Source: Hydrogenophaga sp. A37 (GTDB taxonomy: Bacteria; Pseudomonadota; Gammaproteobacteria; Burkholderiales; Burkholderiaceae_C). From it: a stretch of DNA of 52,974 bases. The notes beneath the pieces were generated by a model. It saw nothing but the letters and a program-made list of their open reading frames with translations. It did no database searches and was not told where the DNA came from. The first letter of the stretch is position 1, and every line of letters begins with the position of its first letter. Position numbers and translations under genes: made by a program. Positions 1-9,791 of the stretch are shown piece by piece. Location: positions 1-52,974 of the forward strand of contig NZ_MUNZ01000056.1 of the NCBI RefSeq assembly GCF_002001205.1, read 5' to 3'.

Positions 1-1074
1 CCCCCCATCGAACCCCCGCCGCCACCCCACCTGCCTGCGGCCTGGGTGCTCGAACTCTCCAGCTTCCAGCTCGACGGTACGGCCGGCGGTGCCTGGGACG
101 GCGTGCCCACGGCGGCCACCGTGCTCAACATCACCGAAGACCACCTCGACTGGCACGGCTCCATGGCCGCCTATGGGCAGGCCAAGGCCGCCGTGTTCGG
201 CGCGCAGGCGCTGATGCTGCTCAACCGCGACGATGCGCAGGTCATGGCGATGAAGCCCGCCAACGTGACGGTCAAGATCGGCGGCCGCAACCGCCAGCAG
301 CCCGCGCGGCCTTGGGCCACCTTCGGGCTGGACGCGCCGAAGCGCCCGGGCGACTGGGGCATCGAATCCACGAACGGCATGGACTGGCTGGTGCGTGCGC
401 TTGCGCTGGACGAGACCCGCAAGCGAGGCCGTGCCAGCGATGAAGAGGAAGAGATCTACTTCCAGCGCCTGATGCCGGTGGATGCCTTGCGCATCCGAGG
501 GCGCCACAACGCAGCCAACGCGCTCGCGGCCCTGGCGCTGGCGAATTCCACCGGTGCCTTGCTGGCGCCCATGTTGCACGGCCTGCGCGAATACCGGGGT
601 GAACCGCACCGGGTCGAGCCGATCGGCATCCTCAACGAGGTCGAGTACTTTGACGACAGCAAGGGCACCAACGTGGGTGCCACGCTGGCGGCCATCCTTG
701 GACTCGGTGCCGACCGCCGCCTGGTCGTGATCCTGGGCGGTGACGGCAAAGGGCAGGACTTCGCCCCGCTGGCCGAGCCCCTGGCGCGCCATGCGCGCGC
801 GGCGGTGCTGATCGGCCGCGACGCCGCCCGCATCCGCGAGCAGGTGCAGGGCGCTGCCGAACTCGCCGGTGTGCCGCTCTTGGATGCCGCGAGCCTGCCC
901 GAAGCGGTGGGCCTGTGTGCGGCCCGCGCGCACAGCGGCGACGCGGTCCTGCTCTCGCCCGCCTGCGCCAGCATGGACATGTTCCGCGACTACAAACACC
1001 GCGCCGACGTGTTCGTCAATGCGGTGCGCGCACTGGCCGACGAGCAGGGCGTGAGCCTGGAGGGCGCGTCATGA
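1..1074 (+). CDS. murD: UDP-N-acetylmuramoyl-L-alanine--D-glutamate ligase (5'-truncated)
   Basis: Cytoplasmic Mur ligase that adds D-glutamate to UDP-MurNAc-L-Ala. The reading frame is open from base 1, so the start codon and the N-terminal nucleotide-binding domain lie outside the window; about 357 residues are visible. Visible family marks are VLELSSFQL at the start, [12 protein letters not shown] in the central ATPase domain, and [10 protein letters not shown] with [10 protein letters not shown] in the C-terminal domain. The stop codon overlaps the ftsW start by ATGA, as expected in a dcw operon where MurD and FtsW are translationally coupled. An acidic insert (DEEEEIY) near codon 145 is slightly unusual but in frame. 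Identification is firm; the true length is unknown. Confidence 0.96.
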   Translation, partial: PPIEPPPPPHLPAAWVLELSSFQLDGTAGGAWDGVPTAATVLNITEDHLDWHGSMAAYGQAKAAVFGAQALMLLNRDDAQVMAMKPANVTVKIGGRNRQQPARPWATFGLDAPKRPGDWGIESTNGMDWLVRALALDETRKRGRASDEEEEIYFQRLMPVDALRIRGRHNAANALAALALANSTGALLAPMLHGLREYRGEPHRVEPIGILNEVEYFDDSKGTNVGATLAAILGLGADRRLVVILGGDGKGQDFAPLAEPLARHARAAVLIGRDAARIREQVQGAAELAGVPLLDAASLPEAVGLCAARAHSGDAVLLSPACASMDMFRDYKHRADVFVNAVRALADEQGVSLEGAS

Positions 1075-2363
1075 TGGCCGCACTGAACCAGGGCCTCGGC
1101 AAACTGCGCGCCAGCTTCGGTGCCATGCTGCCCCGCGTGGTCGGCCTGGGCAATGCGATCGGCGGCGACGGCCTGCCCGTGCGCCTGTCCAATCGCACCT
1201 ACGCCGGCACGCGGCAAGGCCAGGTGCGAGAACTGGGCTTTGACCAGCCCTTGTTGTGGGTCGTGATGGCCTTGATGGCATGGGGCTTGGTGATGGTGTA
1301 CTCCGCCTCGATTGCCTTGCCCGACAACCCGCGTTTCGCCAACTACGCGCCCACCCACTTCGCGGTGCGCCACGGCCTGTTCATCCTGATCGGCCTGATC
1401 GGCTCGCTGATCGTGTTCCAGGTGCCGATGCAGACCTGGGAGCGGTTCGCGCCCTGGCTGTTCGCGCTCGCGCTCTTGCTGCTGGTGCTGGTGCTGGTTC
1501 CCTTCATCGGCAAGGGCGTCAACGGCGCGCGGCGCTGGTTCTCGCTGGGCATCATCAGCTTCCAGCCCTCGGAGCTGGCCAAGCTCACCATCCTCCTGTA
1601 CGCCGCCGACTACATGGTGCGCAAGATGGACGTGAAGGAACGCTTTTTCCGCGCCGTGGCGCCGATGGCGGTGGCCCTCGCGGTGGTCGGCATGCTGCTC
1701 CTGGCCGAGCCCGACATGGGCGCCTTCATGGTGATCGTCGTGATCGCCATGGGCATCCTGTTCCTGGGTGGAGTGAACGCGCGCATGTTCTTCCTGATCG
1801 CGCTGGTCGTGGTGGGCGCGTTTGCCTTGATGGTCATGATGAGCGAGTGGCGGCGCGAGCGCATCTTTGCCTATCTCGACCCCTGGAGCGAGCAGTACGC
1901 GCTGGGCAAGGGCTACCAGTTGTCGCACTCGCTGATCGCGTTCGGGCGCGGTGAGATCTTTGGCGTCGGGCTGGGGGGCAGCGTGGAAAAGCTCCACTGG
2001 CTGCCCGAGGCCCACACCGATTTCCTGCTCGCGGTGATCGGCGAAGAATTCGGCCTGATCGGCGTGCTGGTCGTGATCGGGGTCTTCATGTGGATGATCC
2101 GCCGCATCATGCACATCGGCCGCCAGGCCATTGCGCTCGATCAGGTGTTTGCCGGGCTGGTCGCGCAGGGCGTCGGTCTGTGGATCGGCTTTCAGGCTTT
2201 CATCAACATCGGCGTGAACCTCGGCGCCTTGCCCACCAAGGGTCTGACGCTGCCGCTGATGAGCTACGGCGGCTCCGCCATCCTGCTCGAACTGGTCGCA
2301 CTGGCCATCGTGCTGCGGGTGGATTATGAAAACCGCCAGCTGATGAAGGGCGGTCGGTCATGA
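1071..2363 (+). CDS. ftsW: Cell-division SEDS glycosyltransferase FtsW
   Basis: Integral membrane peptidoglycan polymerase of the divisome that works with the class B PBP FtsI. About 430 residues, with roughly ten hydrophobic helices starting near residue 60 after a longish cytoplasmic N-terminus. SEDS signatures are visible: FQPSELAKL, the [16 protein letters not shown] periplasmic loop, and the C-terminal [17 protein letters not shown] chose ATG 1071 because it overlaps the murD stop; an adjacent ATG at 1074 is an alternative. The stop overlaps an ATG at 2360 that opens a 29-codon ORF rather than murG itself, because the ftsW-murG junction is duplicated here. A second SEDS gene, rodA, lies 15 kb downstream. 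Confidence 0.97.
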   Translation: MMAALNQGLGKLRASFGAMLPRVVGLGNAIGGDGLPVRLSNRTYAGTRQGQVRELGFDQPLLWVVMALMAWGLVMVYSASIALPDNPRFANYAPTHFAVRHGLFILIGLIGSLIVFQVPMQTWERFAPWLFALALLLLVLVLVPFIGKGVNGARRWFSLGIISFQPSELAKLTILLYAADYMVRKMDVKERFFRAVAPMAVALAVVGMLLLAEPDMGAFMVIVVIAMGILFLGGVNARMFFLIALVVVGAFALMVMMSEWRRERIFAYLDPWSEQYALGKGYQLSHSLIAFGRGEIFGVGLGGSVEKLHWLPEAHTDFLLAVIGEEFGLIGVLVVIGVFMWMIRRIMHIGRQAIALDQVFAGLVAQGVGLWIGFQAFINIGVNLGALPTKGLTLPLMSYGGSAILLELVALAIVLRVDYENRQLMKGGRS

Positions 2364-2453
2364 CGCGGCGGTTTCATCAAAATAGCCAGGCAGGCGCGCA
2401 GCGGCTGCAGATGCGGCACGCATCTTTGATGAAGGGCGGTCGATCATGACGCG
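2341..2453 (+). repeat. Duplicated ftsW-murG junction (27-bp direct repeat)
   Basis: Bases 2341-2367 and 2427-2453 are the same 27-mer with one difference (G at 2356, A at 2442). Each copy contains the codons for LMKGGRS, a stop and an overlapping ATG. The copies are 86 bp apart, so an ancestral ATGA overlap between ftsW and murG appears to have been split by a short tandem duplication or insertion. Confidence 0.85.
2360..2449 (+). other. 29-codon mini-ORF between ftsW and murG
   Basis: This open frame starts with the ATG that overlaps the ftsW stop and ends with the TGA that overlaps the murG ATG. It begins MTRR, close to the murG start MTRQ, and ends LMKGGRS, identical to the end of FtsW. 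It probably arose as a by-product of the junction duplication. It could still matter by keeping ribosomes coupled from ftsW to murG. No protein family is recognisable, and I do not claim it makes a functional peptide. Confidence 0.4.
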
Positions 2454-3525
2454 CCAACCTTGCGCCCTCATCATGGCCGGCGGCACCGGTGGCCACATCT
2501 TTCCCGGTCTGGCCGTGGCCGAAGCCTTGCGCGACAAGGGTTGGCGCGTGCACTGGCTGGGTTCACCTGGCAGCATGGAAAGCCGCCTGGTGCCGCCGCG
2601 TGGTTTTGCGCTGGAGCTGATCGATTTTGGTGGCGTGCGCGGCAAGGGTTTCAAGACCCTGTTCTTGTTGCCGCTGCGCCTGCTCCGCGCTTTCTGGCAG
2701 GCCCTGGGTGTGGTGGGGCGCGTCCAGCCGGACGTGCTGGTTGGGCTGGGTGGCTACATCACCTTCCCCGGCGGCATGATGGGCGTCTTGCGCGGCAAAC
2801 CGCTGGTGCTGCACGAGCAGAACTCGGTCGCAGGTATGGCCAACAAGGTGTTGGCCGGCATCGCCGACCGCGTGTTCACCGCGTTCCCGAACGTGTTCAA
2901 GAAAGCCGAGTGGGTGGGCAACCCGTTGCGTGCGGAATTCCTGCGGCAACCCGCTCCCGCCGAGCGCTTTGCCGGCCGCAGCGGCCCGCTGCGTCTGCTG
3001 GTGGTCGGTGGCAGCCTGGGTGCCAAGGCGCTCAACGACACGGTGCCGCAGGCGCTCGCGCTGATCCCCGCGGCGCAGCGCCCCCAGGTGATCCACCAGA
3101 GCGGTGAGAAGCAGATCGATGCCTTGCGCGCCAACTACGAAGCGGCTGGCGTGGAGGCGCAGCTCACGCCCTTCATCGATGACACGGCCCGGGCGTTTGC
3201 CGAGGCCGACCTGATCGTGTGCCGCGCGGGCGCGAGCACGGTGACGGAAATCGCGGCGGTGGGAGCGGCGGCCTTGTTGGTGCCCTTCCCGCACGCGGTG
3301 GACGACCACCAGACCACCAACGCCCGCTTCCTGGTGGAGGCGGGCGGTGCCTGGCTCGTGCCGCAGCCCGCGTTCACGCCGGCGTCGTTGGCGGACACGT
3401 TGCAGAAGCTGACCCGCCCACAACTCATGGACATGGCCAGCAAGGCCCAACAGGTTCAGAAGACCGGCGCCGTCGCGGCCGTGGTGTCCGCGTGCGAGCA
3501 ACTCGCGAAAGTCAAAACAACATGA
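2446..3525 (+). CDS. murG: Undecaprenyl-PP-MurNAc-pentapeptide GlcNAc transferase
   Basis: Peripheral membrane GT28 transferase that converts lipid I to lipid II at the cytoplasmic face. It has 359 residues, the usual family length. The N-terminal [17 protein letters not shown] loop lies near residues 9-25, and the [12 protein letters not shown] segment and [12 protein letters not shown] lie further on. The C-terminal UDP-GlcNAc site is visible as [15 protein letters not shown] followed by [14 protein letters not shown]. The start codon sits in the second copy of the duplicated ftsW-murG junction and overlaps the stop of the 29-codon ORF. The stop overlaps the murC start by ATGA. Confidence 0.97.
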   Translation: MTRQPCALIMAGGTGGHIFPGLAVAEALRDKGWRVHWLGSPGSMESRLVPPRGFALELIDFGGVRGKGFKTLFLLPLRLLRAFWQALGVVGRVQPDVLVGLGGYITFPGGMMGVLRGKPLVLHEQNSVAGMANKVLAGIADRVFTAFPNVFKKAEWVGNPLRAEFLRQPAPAERFAGRSGPLRLLVVGGSLGAKALNDTVPQALALIPAAQRPQVIHQSGEKQIDALRANYEAAGVEAQLTPFIDDTARAFAEADLIVCRAGASTVTEIAAVGAAALLVPFPHAVDDHQTTNARFLVEAGGAWLVPQPAFTPASLADTLQKLTRPQLMDMASKAQQVQKTGAVAAVVSACEQLAKVKTT

Positions 3526-4931
3526 AACACGCCATTCGCCATATCCACTTCGTCGGCATCGGTGGTTCCGGCATGAGCGGCATCGCCGAGGTCCTGCTCA
3601 ACCAGGGCTACCAGATTTCCGGCAGCGACCTGGGGGAAAACGCGGCGACGCGCCGCCTCGAAGCCATGGGCGCGCAGGTGTTCAAGGGCCACGACTCGGC
3701 CTACATCCAGGGCGCAGACGCCATCGTCACGTCGACCGCGGTGAAAGAAGACAACCCCGAGGTGGTGGCCGCTCACGCGAAGCTGGTGCCGGTGGTGCCG
3801 CGCGCAGTGATGCTGGCCGAGCTGATGCGCATGAAAAAGGGCATCGCCATCGCCGGCACCCACGGAAAGACCACCACCACCAGCCTGGTGGCCAGTGTGC
3901 TGGCCGCGGCCCAACTGGACCCGACCTTCGTGATCGGCGGCCGCCTCAACAGCGCGGGCGCCAACGCCCAGCTCGGCTCGGGCGAGTACATCGTGGTCGA
4001 GGCCGACGAGTCGGATGCCTCGTTCCTGAACCTGCTGCCGGTGCTCTCGGTCGTCACCAACATCGATGCCGACCACATGGACACCTACGGCCACGACTTT
4101 GGCCGACTCAAGGGTGCCTTCATCGAGTTCCTGCACCGCATGCCGTTTTACGGTGCGGCGGTGGTGTGCGTGGACGACCCGGCGATCCGGGAGATCCTGC
4201 CGCAGATCGCACGCCCCATCACCGGCTACGGCGTCTCGGAAGACGCGCAAGTCCGCGCGCTGAATGTTCGCGCCGTCGGAGCTCAGATGCACTTCACGGT
4301 GCAGCGCAAGAACGGCGTGCAGATGGCCGACCTGGAGGTGGTGCTCAACCTGCCGGGTCACCACAACGTGCTCAACGCACTGGCCGCCATCGGCATCGCG
4401 GTCGAGCTGGGGGTGCCTGACGAAGCGGTGCTGCAGGCTCTGGCCGAGTTCAAGGGTGTGGGTCGACGCTTCCAGCGCTACGGCGAAGCGGCGTTGCCCT
4501 CAGGCGGCGAGGCGACCATCGTGGACGACTACGGCCACCACCCCGTGGAGATGGCGGCCACGCTGTCGGCCGCACGCGGTGCCTTCCCGGGGCGACGCCT
4601 CGTGCTGGCCTTCCAGCCGCACCGCTACAGCCGCACCCGCGACTGCTTTGAAGATTTTGTGAAGGTGATCGGCCACGCCGACGCCGTGTTGCTGGCCGAG
4701 GTGTACGCGGCCGGTGAGGCGCCCATCGTGGCCGCCGACGGCCGCTCGCTGGCGCGCGCGCTGCGCGTGGCGGGCAAGCTGGAGCCGGTGTTCGTGGACG
4801 ACATCGCGGGCATGGCGCAGGCCGTGTTGGACAACGCACGCGATGGCGACGTGGTGCTTTGCATGGGCGCCGGAACCATCGGCGCGGTGGCGGGGCAGGT
4901 GATCGAGATGGCGCAGGGAGGCCGCAAATGA
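3522..4931 (+). CDS. murC: UDP-N-acetylmuramate--L-alanine ligase
   Basis: First Mur ligase of the stem-peptide pathway, adding L-Ala to UDP-MurNAc with ATP in the cytoplasm. From ATG 3522 it encodes 469 residues, normal for MurC. Key marks are [17 protein letters not shown] at the N-terminus, the P-loop [32 protein letters not shown], and the C-terminal [13 protein letters not shown] and FQPHRYSRT. The start overlaps the murG stop and the stop overlaps ddlB, so the block is translationally coupled. A longer in-frame extension upstream is antisense-like noise inside murG and is not used. Confidence 0.97.
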   Translation: MKHAIRHIHFVGIGGSGMSGIAEVLLNQGYQISGSDLGENAATRRLEAMGAQVFKGHDSAYIQGADAIVTSTAVKEDNPEVVAAHAKLVPVVPRAVMLAELMRMKKGIAIAGTHGKTTTTSLVASVLAAAQLDPTFVIGGRLNSAGANAQLGSGEYIVVEADESDASFLNLLPVLSVVTNIDADHMDTYGHDFGRLKGAFIEFLHRMPFYGAAVVCVDDPAIREILPQIARPITGYGVSEDAQVRALNVRAVGAQMHFTVQRKNGVQMADLEVVLNLPGHHNVLNALAAIGIAVELGVPDEAVLQALAEFKGVGRRFQRYGEAALPSGGEATIVDDYGHHPVEMAATLSAARGAFPGRRLVLAFQPHRYSRTRDCFEDFVKVIGHADAVLLAEVYAAGEAPIVAADGRSLARALRVAGKLEPVFVDDIAGMAQAVLDNARDGDVVLCMGAGTIGAVAGQVIEMAQGGRK

Positions 4932-5893
4932 GCACGACGGTGGACGTGAAAACCATGGGCAAGGTGGCGGTGTTGCTGGGCGGGTGTTCCGCTGAGCGAG
5001 AGGTTTCGCTGATGTCGGGCAGCGGCGTGTTGGCCGCGTTGAAGGCCAAGGGCGTGGATGCTCACGCGTTCGACCCGGCCGAGCGCGATCTGTCGGAGCT
5101 GAAGCGCGAGGGCTTTGACCGCTGCTTCATTGCGCTGCATGGCCGTTTCGGCGAAGACGGCACGGTGCAGGGTGCGCTGGAGCTGTTGGGCATCCCCTAC
5201 ACCGGTCCCGGTGTCATGGCCTCGGCCGTGGCCATGGACAAGCTCATGACCAAGCGCATCTGGATCGCCGAGGGGCTCTCCACGCCGGCCTGGCGCCAGG
5301 TGAGGAGCGCCGCCGACACGTGCGCCGCTTTCGCCGCGCTCGGTTCGCCCATGATCGTCAAGCCCGTGCGCGAGGGTTCCACCATCGGTCTGACCAAGGT
5401 GACCACCCTGGAGCAATGCGACGCCGCCTACGCGCTCGCCTCGGGCCAGGACCCGATGGTGATGTGCGAGCAGTTCATTGCCGGCGACGAGGTGACCATT
5501 CCCGTGCTCGGCACCGGTACCGAAGCCCGCGCCCTGCCGGTGATCCGCATCGTGGCGCCCGACGGCAACTACGACTACCAGCACAAGTACTTCACCGACG
5601 ACACGAAATACCTCGTGCCCTGCGGTCTGCCCGAAGGCGAGGAGGCCACCATCCAGGCGTTGGTGCTGCAGGCCTTCCAGGCGCTGGACTGCCGCGGCTG
5701 GGCGCGGGCCGACGTGATGATCGACGCGAAGACGCGCAAGCCCTACTTGCTGGAAATCAACACCTCGCCCGGCATGACCAGCCATTCGCTGGTGCCCATG
5801 TCGGCGCGCGCGGCCGGCCTGTCGTACGAAGACCTGTGCCTGACGCTGCTGGCCAGTGCGTCGCTGGACAACCCGGCCAGGCAACCCGGCTGA
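4928..5893 (+). CDS. ddlB: D-alanine--D-alanine ligase
   Basis: ATP-grasp enzyme that makes the D-Ala-D-Ala dipeptide used by MurF. ATG 4928 overlaps the murC stop and gives 321 residues; a second Met at residue 12 ([10 protein letters not shown]) matches the usual family start and is an alternative. Seen motifs are [27 protein letters not shown], the ATP-grasp segment [11 protein letters not shown], and the metal and substrate region [17 protein letters not shown]. It sits between murC and ftsQ as in the canonical dcw order. No truncation is seen. Confidence 0.96.
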   Translation: MSTTVDVKTMGKVAVLLGGCSAEREVSLMSGSGVLAALKAKGVDAHAFDPAERDLSELKREGFDRCFIALHGRFGEDGTVQGALELLGIPYTGPGVMASAVAMDKLMTKRIWIAEGLSTPAWRQVRSAADTCAAFAALGSPMIVKPVREGSTIGLTKVTTLEQCDAAYALASGQDPMVMCEQFIAGDEVTIPVLGTGTEARALPVIRIVAPDGNYDYQHKYFTDDTKYLVPCGLPEGEEATIQALVLQAFQALDCRGWARADVMIDAKTRKPYLLEINTSPGMTSHSLVPMSARAAGLSYEDLCLTLLASASLDNPARQPG

Positions 5894-5901
5894 GAACCAC
5901 C

Positions 5902-6696
5902 ATGGCCCAAGCCGACCTGCCCCTGGACATCAAACTCATGACCCTGGCCACCCGTGGCCTGGTGATGGTGTTTGCCGTCCTGTGCCTGGGTGTGGTCGGC
6001 ACCTGGATCGCCCGTCATCCGGTCTGGAACCTGCGCGCCATCGGCGTGCACGGCGAGGTGTCCCACCAGAACGCTGTGGGCCTGCGCGCGCAACTGGCCA
6101 CCCAGATGCGCAAGCAGCTGAGCGCCAGCTTCCTCACCGTCGATCTGCAACAGGTCCGGACCCTGTTCGAAACCGTGCCGTGGGTGCGCCAGGCGCGGGT
6201 GCAACGTGAGTTTCCCAATCGCCTGCGGGTCACGCTGGAAGAGCACCAGGCGGTCGCGTGGTGGGGACAGGCCGGTTCGGGCCAGTTGGTCAGCCGCCTG
6301 GGCGAGGTGTTTGATGCGAGTCCCGACGATGGCGACGGCCTGCCCGAGCTGGCCGGCCCCGTGGAGCAGGCGCCGCAGGTGTGGGCGCTGTACCAGATGC
6401 TGTCGACCGAGCTGGCCCGGCTGGAGGTGGGCCTGGTGAGGCTGGAACTCAACGAGCGCGGCAACTGGCGCGCCGAACTCGACAACGGCGCCCGCATCGA
6501 GCTGGGCCGTGGCACGCCCGAAGACCTGCTGGAGCGCACCCGCCGTTTCACCGCCACGCTGGACCAGCTGACCCAGCGCTACCCCGGCACGCTGCAGACC
6601 GTGGACCTGCGTTACCCCAATGGCTACGCGCTGCGTGTGCAGGGCGTGACCACGGTGACCGAAGACGATCCCAAGAAACCAACACCAACCCGCTGA
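5902..6696 (+). CDS. ftsQ: Cell-division protein FtsQ
   Basis: Bitopic inner-membrane divisome protein that bridges early (FtsA/FtsZ) and late (FtsL/B/W/I) components. 264 residues from ATG 5902, eight bases after the ddlB stop. One hydrophobic helix runs over about residues 13-34 (TRGLVMVFAVLCLGVVGTW). A POTRA domain follows (VWNLRAIGVHGEVSHQNA), then a C-terminal beta domain (VDLRYPNGYALRV). Sequence conservation is low in this family, so identification rests on topology, the POTRA pattern and position before ftsA. Confidence 0.93.
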   Translation: MAQADLPLDIKLMTLATRGLVMVFAVLCLGVVGTWIARHPVWNLRAIGVHGEVSHQNAVGLRAQLATQMRKQLSASFLTVDLQQVRTLFETVPWVRQARVQREFPNRLRVTLEEHQAVAWWGQAGSGQLVSRLGEVFDASPDDGDGLPELAGPVEQAPQVWALYQMLSTELARLEVGLVRLELNERGNWRAELDNGARIELGRGTPEDLLERTRRFTATLDQLTQRYPGTLQTVDLRYPNGYALRVQGVTTVTEDDPKKPTPTR

Positions 6697-6710
6697 ACAG
6701 AAAAACGATC

Positions 6711-7940
6711 ATGGCCAAGGAATACAAGGATTTGGTGGTGGGACTGGACATTGGTACCGCCAAGATCATGGTGGTGGTGGCCGAGGTCCAGGCCACCGGC
6801 GAACTCAAGCTCGCGGGCCTGGGCGTGTCGGCCAGCCACGGCCTCAAGCGCGGCGTGGTGGTCAACATTGACGCCACGGTGCAGAGCATCCAGCAGGCAC
6901 TGAAAGAAGCCGAGCTGATGGCCGACTGCCGAATCGCCCGCGTTTACACCGGCATCACCGGCAGCCACATCCGCGGCATCAACAGCAGCGGCATGGTGGC
7001 CATCAAGGACCGCGAGGTCACCCAGGCCGACGTGGCGCGCGTGATCGAAACCGCCAAAGCGATCAACATCTCCACCGACCAGCGCCTGCTGCTGGTCGAG
7101 CCACAGGAGTTCGTGATCGACGGCCAGGAGGTGAAAGAGCCCATCGGCATGAGCGGCATCCGCCTGGAAGCCAAGGTGCACATCGTGACCGGCGCGCAGA
7201 GTGCGGCCGAGAACATCATCAAGTGCGTGCGCCGCTGCGGCCTGGAGGTGGACCAGCTCATGCTCAACCCGCTGGCGTCGAGCCAGGCTGTGCTGACCGA
7301 TGACGAGAAAGAGCTGGGCGTGGCGCTGGTGGACATCGGCGCCGGCACCACCGACGTGGCCATCTTTGCCGGGGGCGCGATCCGCCACACGGCGGTGATT
7401 CCCATCGCCGGTGACCTGATCACCAGCGACATCGCGATGGCGCTGCGCACGCCGACCAAAGACGCCGAAGACATCAAGGTCGAGCACGGTTGCGCCAAGC
7501 AGTTGCTGGCCAACCCGGACCAGCAGGTGGAGGTTCCTGGCCTGGGCGACCGCGGTCCGCGCATGCTCAGCCGTCAGGCGCTGGCCGGTGTGATCGAACC
7601 CCGGGTGGAAGAGATCTTTGCGCTGGTGCAGCAGGTGATCCGCGACTCGGGTTTTGAAGAGGTCTTGTCGTCGGGCATCGTGCTCACGGGTGGCAGCGCG
7701 GTGATGCCGGGCATGGTCGAACTTGGGGAGGACATCTTCCTCAAGCCGGTTCGCCGGGGCATGCCGCACTACGCCTCGGCGCTGTCCGACATGGTGGCCC
7801 AGCCCCGCGCAGCGACGGTCATGGGTTTGTTGGAAGAGGCGCGCATCGCCCGGGTGCGCGGCCACAAGGTGGCGCAGAAGGCGGGCTCCATGCAGAGCGC
7901 GCTGGACCGCATGAAAAACTGGTTTGTGGGGACATTCTGA
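6711..7940 (+). CDS. ftsA: Cell-division actin homologue FtsA
   Basis: Actin-like ATPase that tethers FtsZ filaments to the inner membrane. 409 residues from ATG 6711. Phosphate-binding motifs are visible: GLDIGTAKI near residue 11, VDIGAGTTDVAIF near residue 206, and a C-terminal GGSAVMPG. The last residues (LDRMKNWFVGTF) form the expected amphipathic membrane-targeting helix. The SHS2 (1C) region is present. It lies 14 bases after ftsQ. Downstream there is no terminator with a T-run, but a family-1 hairpin repeat begins 15 bases after the stop. Confidence 0.97.
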   Translation: MAKEYKDLVVGLDIGTAKIMVVVAEVQATGELKLAGLGVSASHGLKRGVVVNIDATVQSIQQALKEAELMADCRIARVYTGITGSHIRGINSSGMVAIKDREVTQADVARVIETAKAINISTDQRLLLVEPQEFVIDGQEVKEPIGMSGIRLEAKVHIVTGAQSAAENIIKCVRRCGLEVDQLMLNPLASSQAVLTDDEKELGVALVDIGAGTTDVAIFAGGAIRHTAVIPIAGDLITSDIAMALRTPTKDAEDIKVEHGCAKQLLANPDQQVEVPGLGDRGPRMLSRQALAGVIEPRVEEIFALVQQVIRDSGFEEVLSSGIVLTGGSAVMPGMVELGEDIFLKPVRRGMPHYASALSDMVAQPRAATVMGLLEEARIARVRGHKVAQKAGSMQSALDRMKNWFVGTF

Positions 7941-7955
7941 TGAATCGACTGATCA

Positions 7956-8038
7956 CCCCTGCGCCGCGCCTGCAGCGCGTCACCCCCTCAAGGGGGCGGC
8001 ACTGGTCGCCTGGCAAAGCCAGTTCGACGGTGCCCTGG
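7956..8038 (+). repeat. Family-1 hairpin repeat, copy 1 (after ftsA)
   Basis: GC-rich element starting CCCCTGCGCCGC 15 bases after the ftsA stop. It contains a CCCCCT/AGGGGG hairpin and a last hairpin CTGGC-aaa-GCCAG inside a longer GGCAC...GGTGCC pairing. Copies lie at 46584-46662 in the same orientation and at 13201-13280 and 14124-14205 in the opposite one. The small ORF that can be read across it is repeat-derived and not called as a gene. Confidence 0.8.
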
Positions 8039-8205
8039 TCGTTGCGCCTCCTCACCCGACCGAAATGTCGATCCCGATGCACCGATTGCACCGGACCGCC
8101 TGGCTGAGGCGCCTCACAGCACAACGATCCGAATCTGATTTTTGAATTTTTGAATTGAAACAACGCCCTGAACCCCATGGTCAAGGGCACACCCAGGAGA
8201 GCAAC

Positions 8206-9414
8206 ATGAGCATCGAAATGATTGAAGTCGAAGAATTCAACGCGGGCACCCAGATCAAGGTGATTGGCGTCGGTGGTGGCGGTGGCAACGCGGTGGACCA
8301 CATGATTTCCCGCCACGTGCAAGGTGTGGAGTTCATCTGCGCCAACACCGACGCGCAGGCGCTCACCCGCAGCGCTGCTGGCCGCACCATCCAGCTCGGC
8401 GCGAGCGGGCTGGGCGCGGGCAGCAAGCCCGAGAAGGGCCGCGAGGCCGCCGAGCTGGCCATCGATGAAATCCGCAGCGCCATCGACGGCGCGCACATGC
8501 TCTTCATCACCGCCGGCATGGGCGGCGGCACCGGCACCGGTGCAGCGCCCGTGATCGCCCGCGTAGCCAAAGAAATGGGCATCCTGACCGTGGGCGTGGT
8601 CACCAAGCCCTTCGACTTCGAAGGCGGCAAGCGCATGCAGAACGCCGACGCCGGTCTGGCCGAGCTCGAAGCCAATGTGGATTCGCTGATCGTGGTGCTC
8701 AACGACAAGCTGCTGGAAGTGCTGGGCGACGAAGTCACGCAAGACGATGCCTTCGCCCATGCCAACGACGTGCTGAAAAACGCCGTGGGTGGCATTGCCG
8801 AGATCATCAATGAGTACGGCAACGTGAACGTCGACTTCGAAGACGTGCGCACCGTGATGGGCGAGCCTGGCAAGGCCATGATGGGCACGGCGGTGGCCGC
8901 CGGCCCGGACCGCGCGCGCATCGCAGCCGAACAGGCTGTGGCCTGCCCGCTGCTCGAAGGCATCGACCTCTCGGGCGCCAAGGGCGTGCTGGTGTTGGTC
9001 ACCGCCGCGAAGGGGTCGCTCAAGCTGTCGGAGTCCAAGCTGGCCATGAACACGATCCGCGCCTACGCTTCGCCGGACGCGCACGTGATCTACGGTGCGG
9101 CCTACGACGATGAGCTGGGCGACGAGATGCGCGTCACGGTGGTTGCCACGGGCTTGAGCCGCCAGGGCGTCCGCCGCACCGCGCCGCCGCTGCAGGTGCT
9201 GCGCACCGGCACCGACAACACGCCGTTCCACGTGCCCACGGTGAACGCCGCCGTCGGTGGCCCCGGTGCCGCCCAGCCCGACTACAACTCCATGGCCGTG
9301 CCCAGCGTGTGGCGCACCAACCGCACCCAGGCCGCGGCCAAGGTGGATGCGCTGGCGTCGGGTGGCATGGACGATTTCGAGATTCCGGCGTTTTTGCGCA
9401 AGCAGGCAGATTGA
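8206..9414 (+). CDS. ftsZ: Cell-division GTPase FtsZ
   Basis: Tubulin-like GTPase that forms the Z-ring and recruits the divisome. 402 residues from ATG 8206, chosen because AGGAGA lies six bases upstream and the protein then begins MSIEMIEVEEF. Visible are KVIGVGGGGGNAVDHM, the tubulin signature GGGTGTGAAPVIA, the T7 region, and the extreme C-terminal peptide DDFEIPAFLRKQAD that binds FtsA and other partners. The 265-bp gap after ftsA carries a family-1 repeat and an AT-rich stretch with repeated TTTTTGAA, which may hold an ftsZ promoter that I cannot define. Confidence 0.98.
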   Translation: MSIEMIEVEEFNAGTQIKVIGVGGGGGNAVDHMISRHVQGVEFICANTDAQALTRSAAGRTIQLGASGLGAGSKPEKGREAAELAIDEIRSAIDGAHMLFITAGMGGGTGTGAAPVIARVAKEMGILTVGVVTKPFDFEGGKRMQNADAGLAELEANVDSLIVVLNDKLLEVLGDEVTQDDAFAHANDVLKNAVGGIAEIINEYGNVNVDFEDVRTVMGEPGKAMMGTAVAAGPDRARIAAEQAVACPLLEGIDLSGAKGVLVLVTAAKGSLKLSESKLAMNTIRAYASPDAHVIYGAAYDDELGDEMRVTVVATGLSRQGVRRTAPPLQVLRTGTDNTPFHVPTVNAAVGGPGAAQPDYNSMAVPSVWRTNRTQAAAKVDALASGGMDDFEIPAFLRKQAD

Positions 9415-9457
9415 TCTACGAAGGGGGCGTGTCTGGGTATCGGGCCTGCACCTCGCG

Positions 9458-9561
9458 GGCTGGTGGGCGCGGTGCGCTCTACTCCGCGGCTGTCCCCCGG
9501 CCCGGCTGCGCCGGGCCTCCTCCTTTATGCCGCTGCGCAGAACGCACCGCGCCCACCAGCC
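9458..9561 (-). repeat. Family-3 hairpin repeat, copy 1 (ftsZ-lpxC gap)
   Basis: On the minus strand this 104-bp element has a perfect 19-bp outer stem (arms 9458-9476 and 9543-9561), a conserved core CGCAGCG..ATAAAGGAGGAG, an inner hairpin GGCCCGG-CGCAG-CCGGGCC, and GGGGGACA..CGCGGAG. The same core occurs in the opposite orientation at 9603-9702 with different but still paired stems. The 377-bp ftsZ-lpxC gap holds no convincing gene; these two elements fill most of it. Confidence 0.85.
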
Positions 9562-9602
9562 GTTGGCACCTTGGCACACCAACGGCCGGCATGTCCACAG
9601 GC

Positions 9603-9702
9603 CATCGGCAACCGGGGTGAGTGGCGCAGCGAAATAAAGGAGGAGAGGCGGTGCAGCCGCCTCGGGGGACATTCGCGGAGCCGCTCACCGCGGTTGCCGA
9701 TG
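9603..9702 (+). repeat. Family-3 hairpin repeat, copy 2 (ftsZ-lpxC gap)
   Basis: A 100-bp element with an outer stem of 23 bases (arms 9603-9625 and 9680-9702; one mismatch and one G-T pair). It has the core GCAGCGAAATAAAGGAGGAG, an inner hairpin GAGGCGG-TGCAG-CCGCCTC, and GGGGGACATTCGCGGAG. The core matches the minus strand of copy 1 closely, while both stems differ in sequence but remain paired. The two copies face each other with a 41-base gap. Confidence 0.85.
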
Positions 9703-9779
9703 ACCGCTGCCGCCGGAGAACAAACCTCCAGCTATCGCAGCCATCGCCATTTCTCAAAGCGCTCCGGCGCAGCAAAACC

Positions 9780-9785
9780 TAAAAT
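9780..9785 (+). promoter_or_regulatory. Putative -10 box for lpxC (near-leaderless)
   Basis: TAAAAT lies exactly six bases before the lpxC ATG, and no Shine-Dalgarno sequence lies between. If used, transcription would start at or next to the start codon. No good -35 box is visible, so this is tentative; several other genes in the window show the same spacing. Confidence 0.4.
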
Positions 9786-9791
9786 CCCTGG

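Noticed and set aside
7924..8145. 73-residue ORF between ftsA and ftsZ
   Set aside because: It reads through a dispersed family-1 hairpin repeat and has no ribosome site or recognisable sequence.
7819..9672. 617-residue open frame antisense to ftsA end and ftsZ
   Set aside because: It is a His/Arg/Gly-rich shadow of the ftsZ codon bias, with no domain and no ribosome site; ftsZ on the plus strand is certain.
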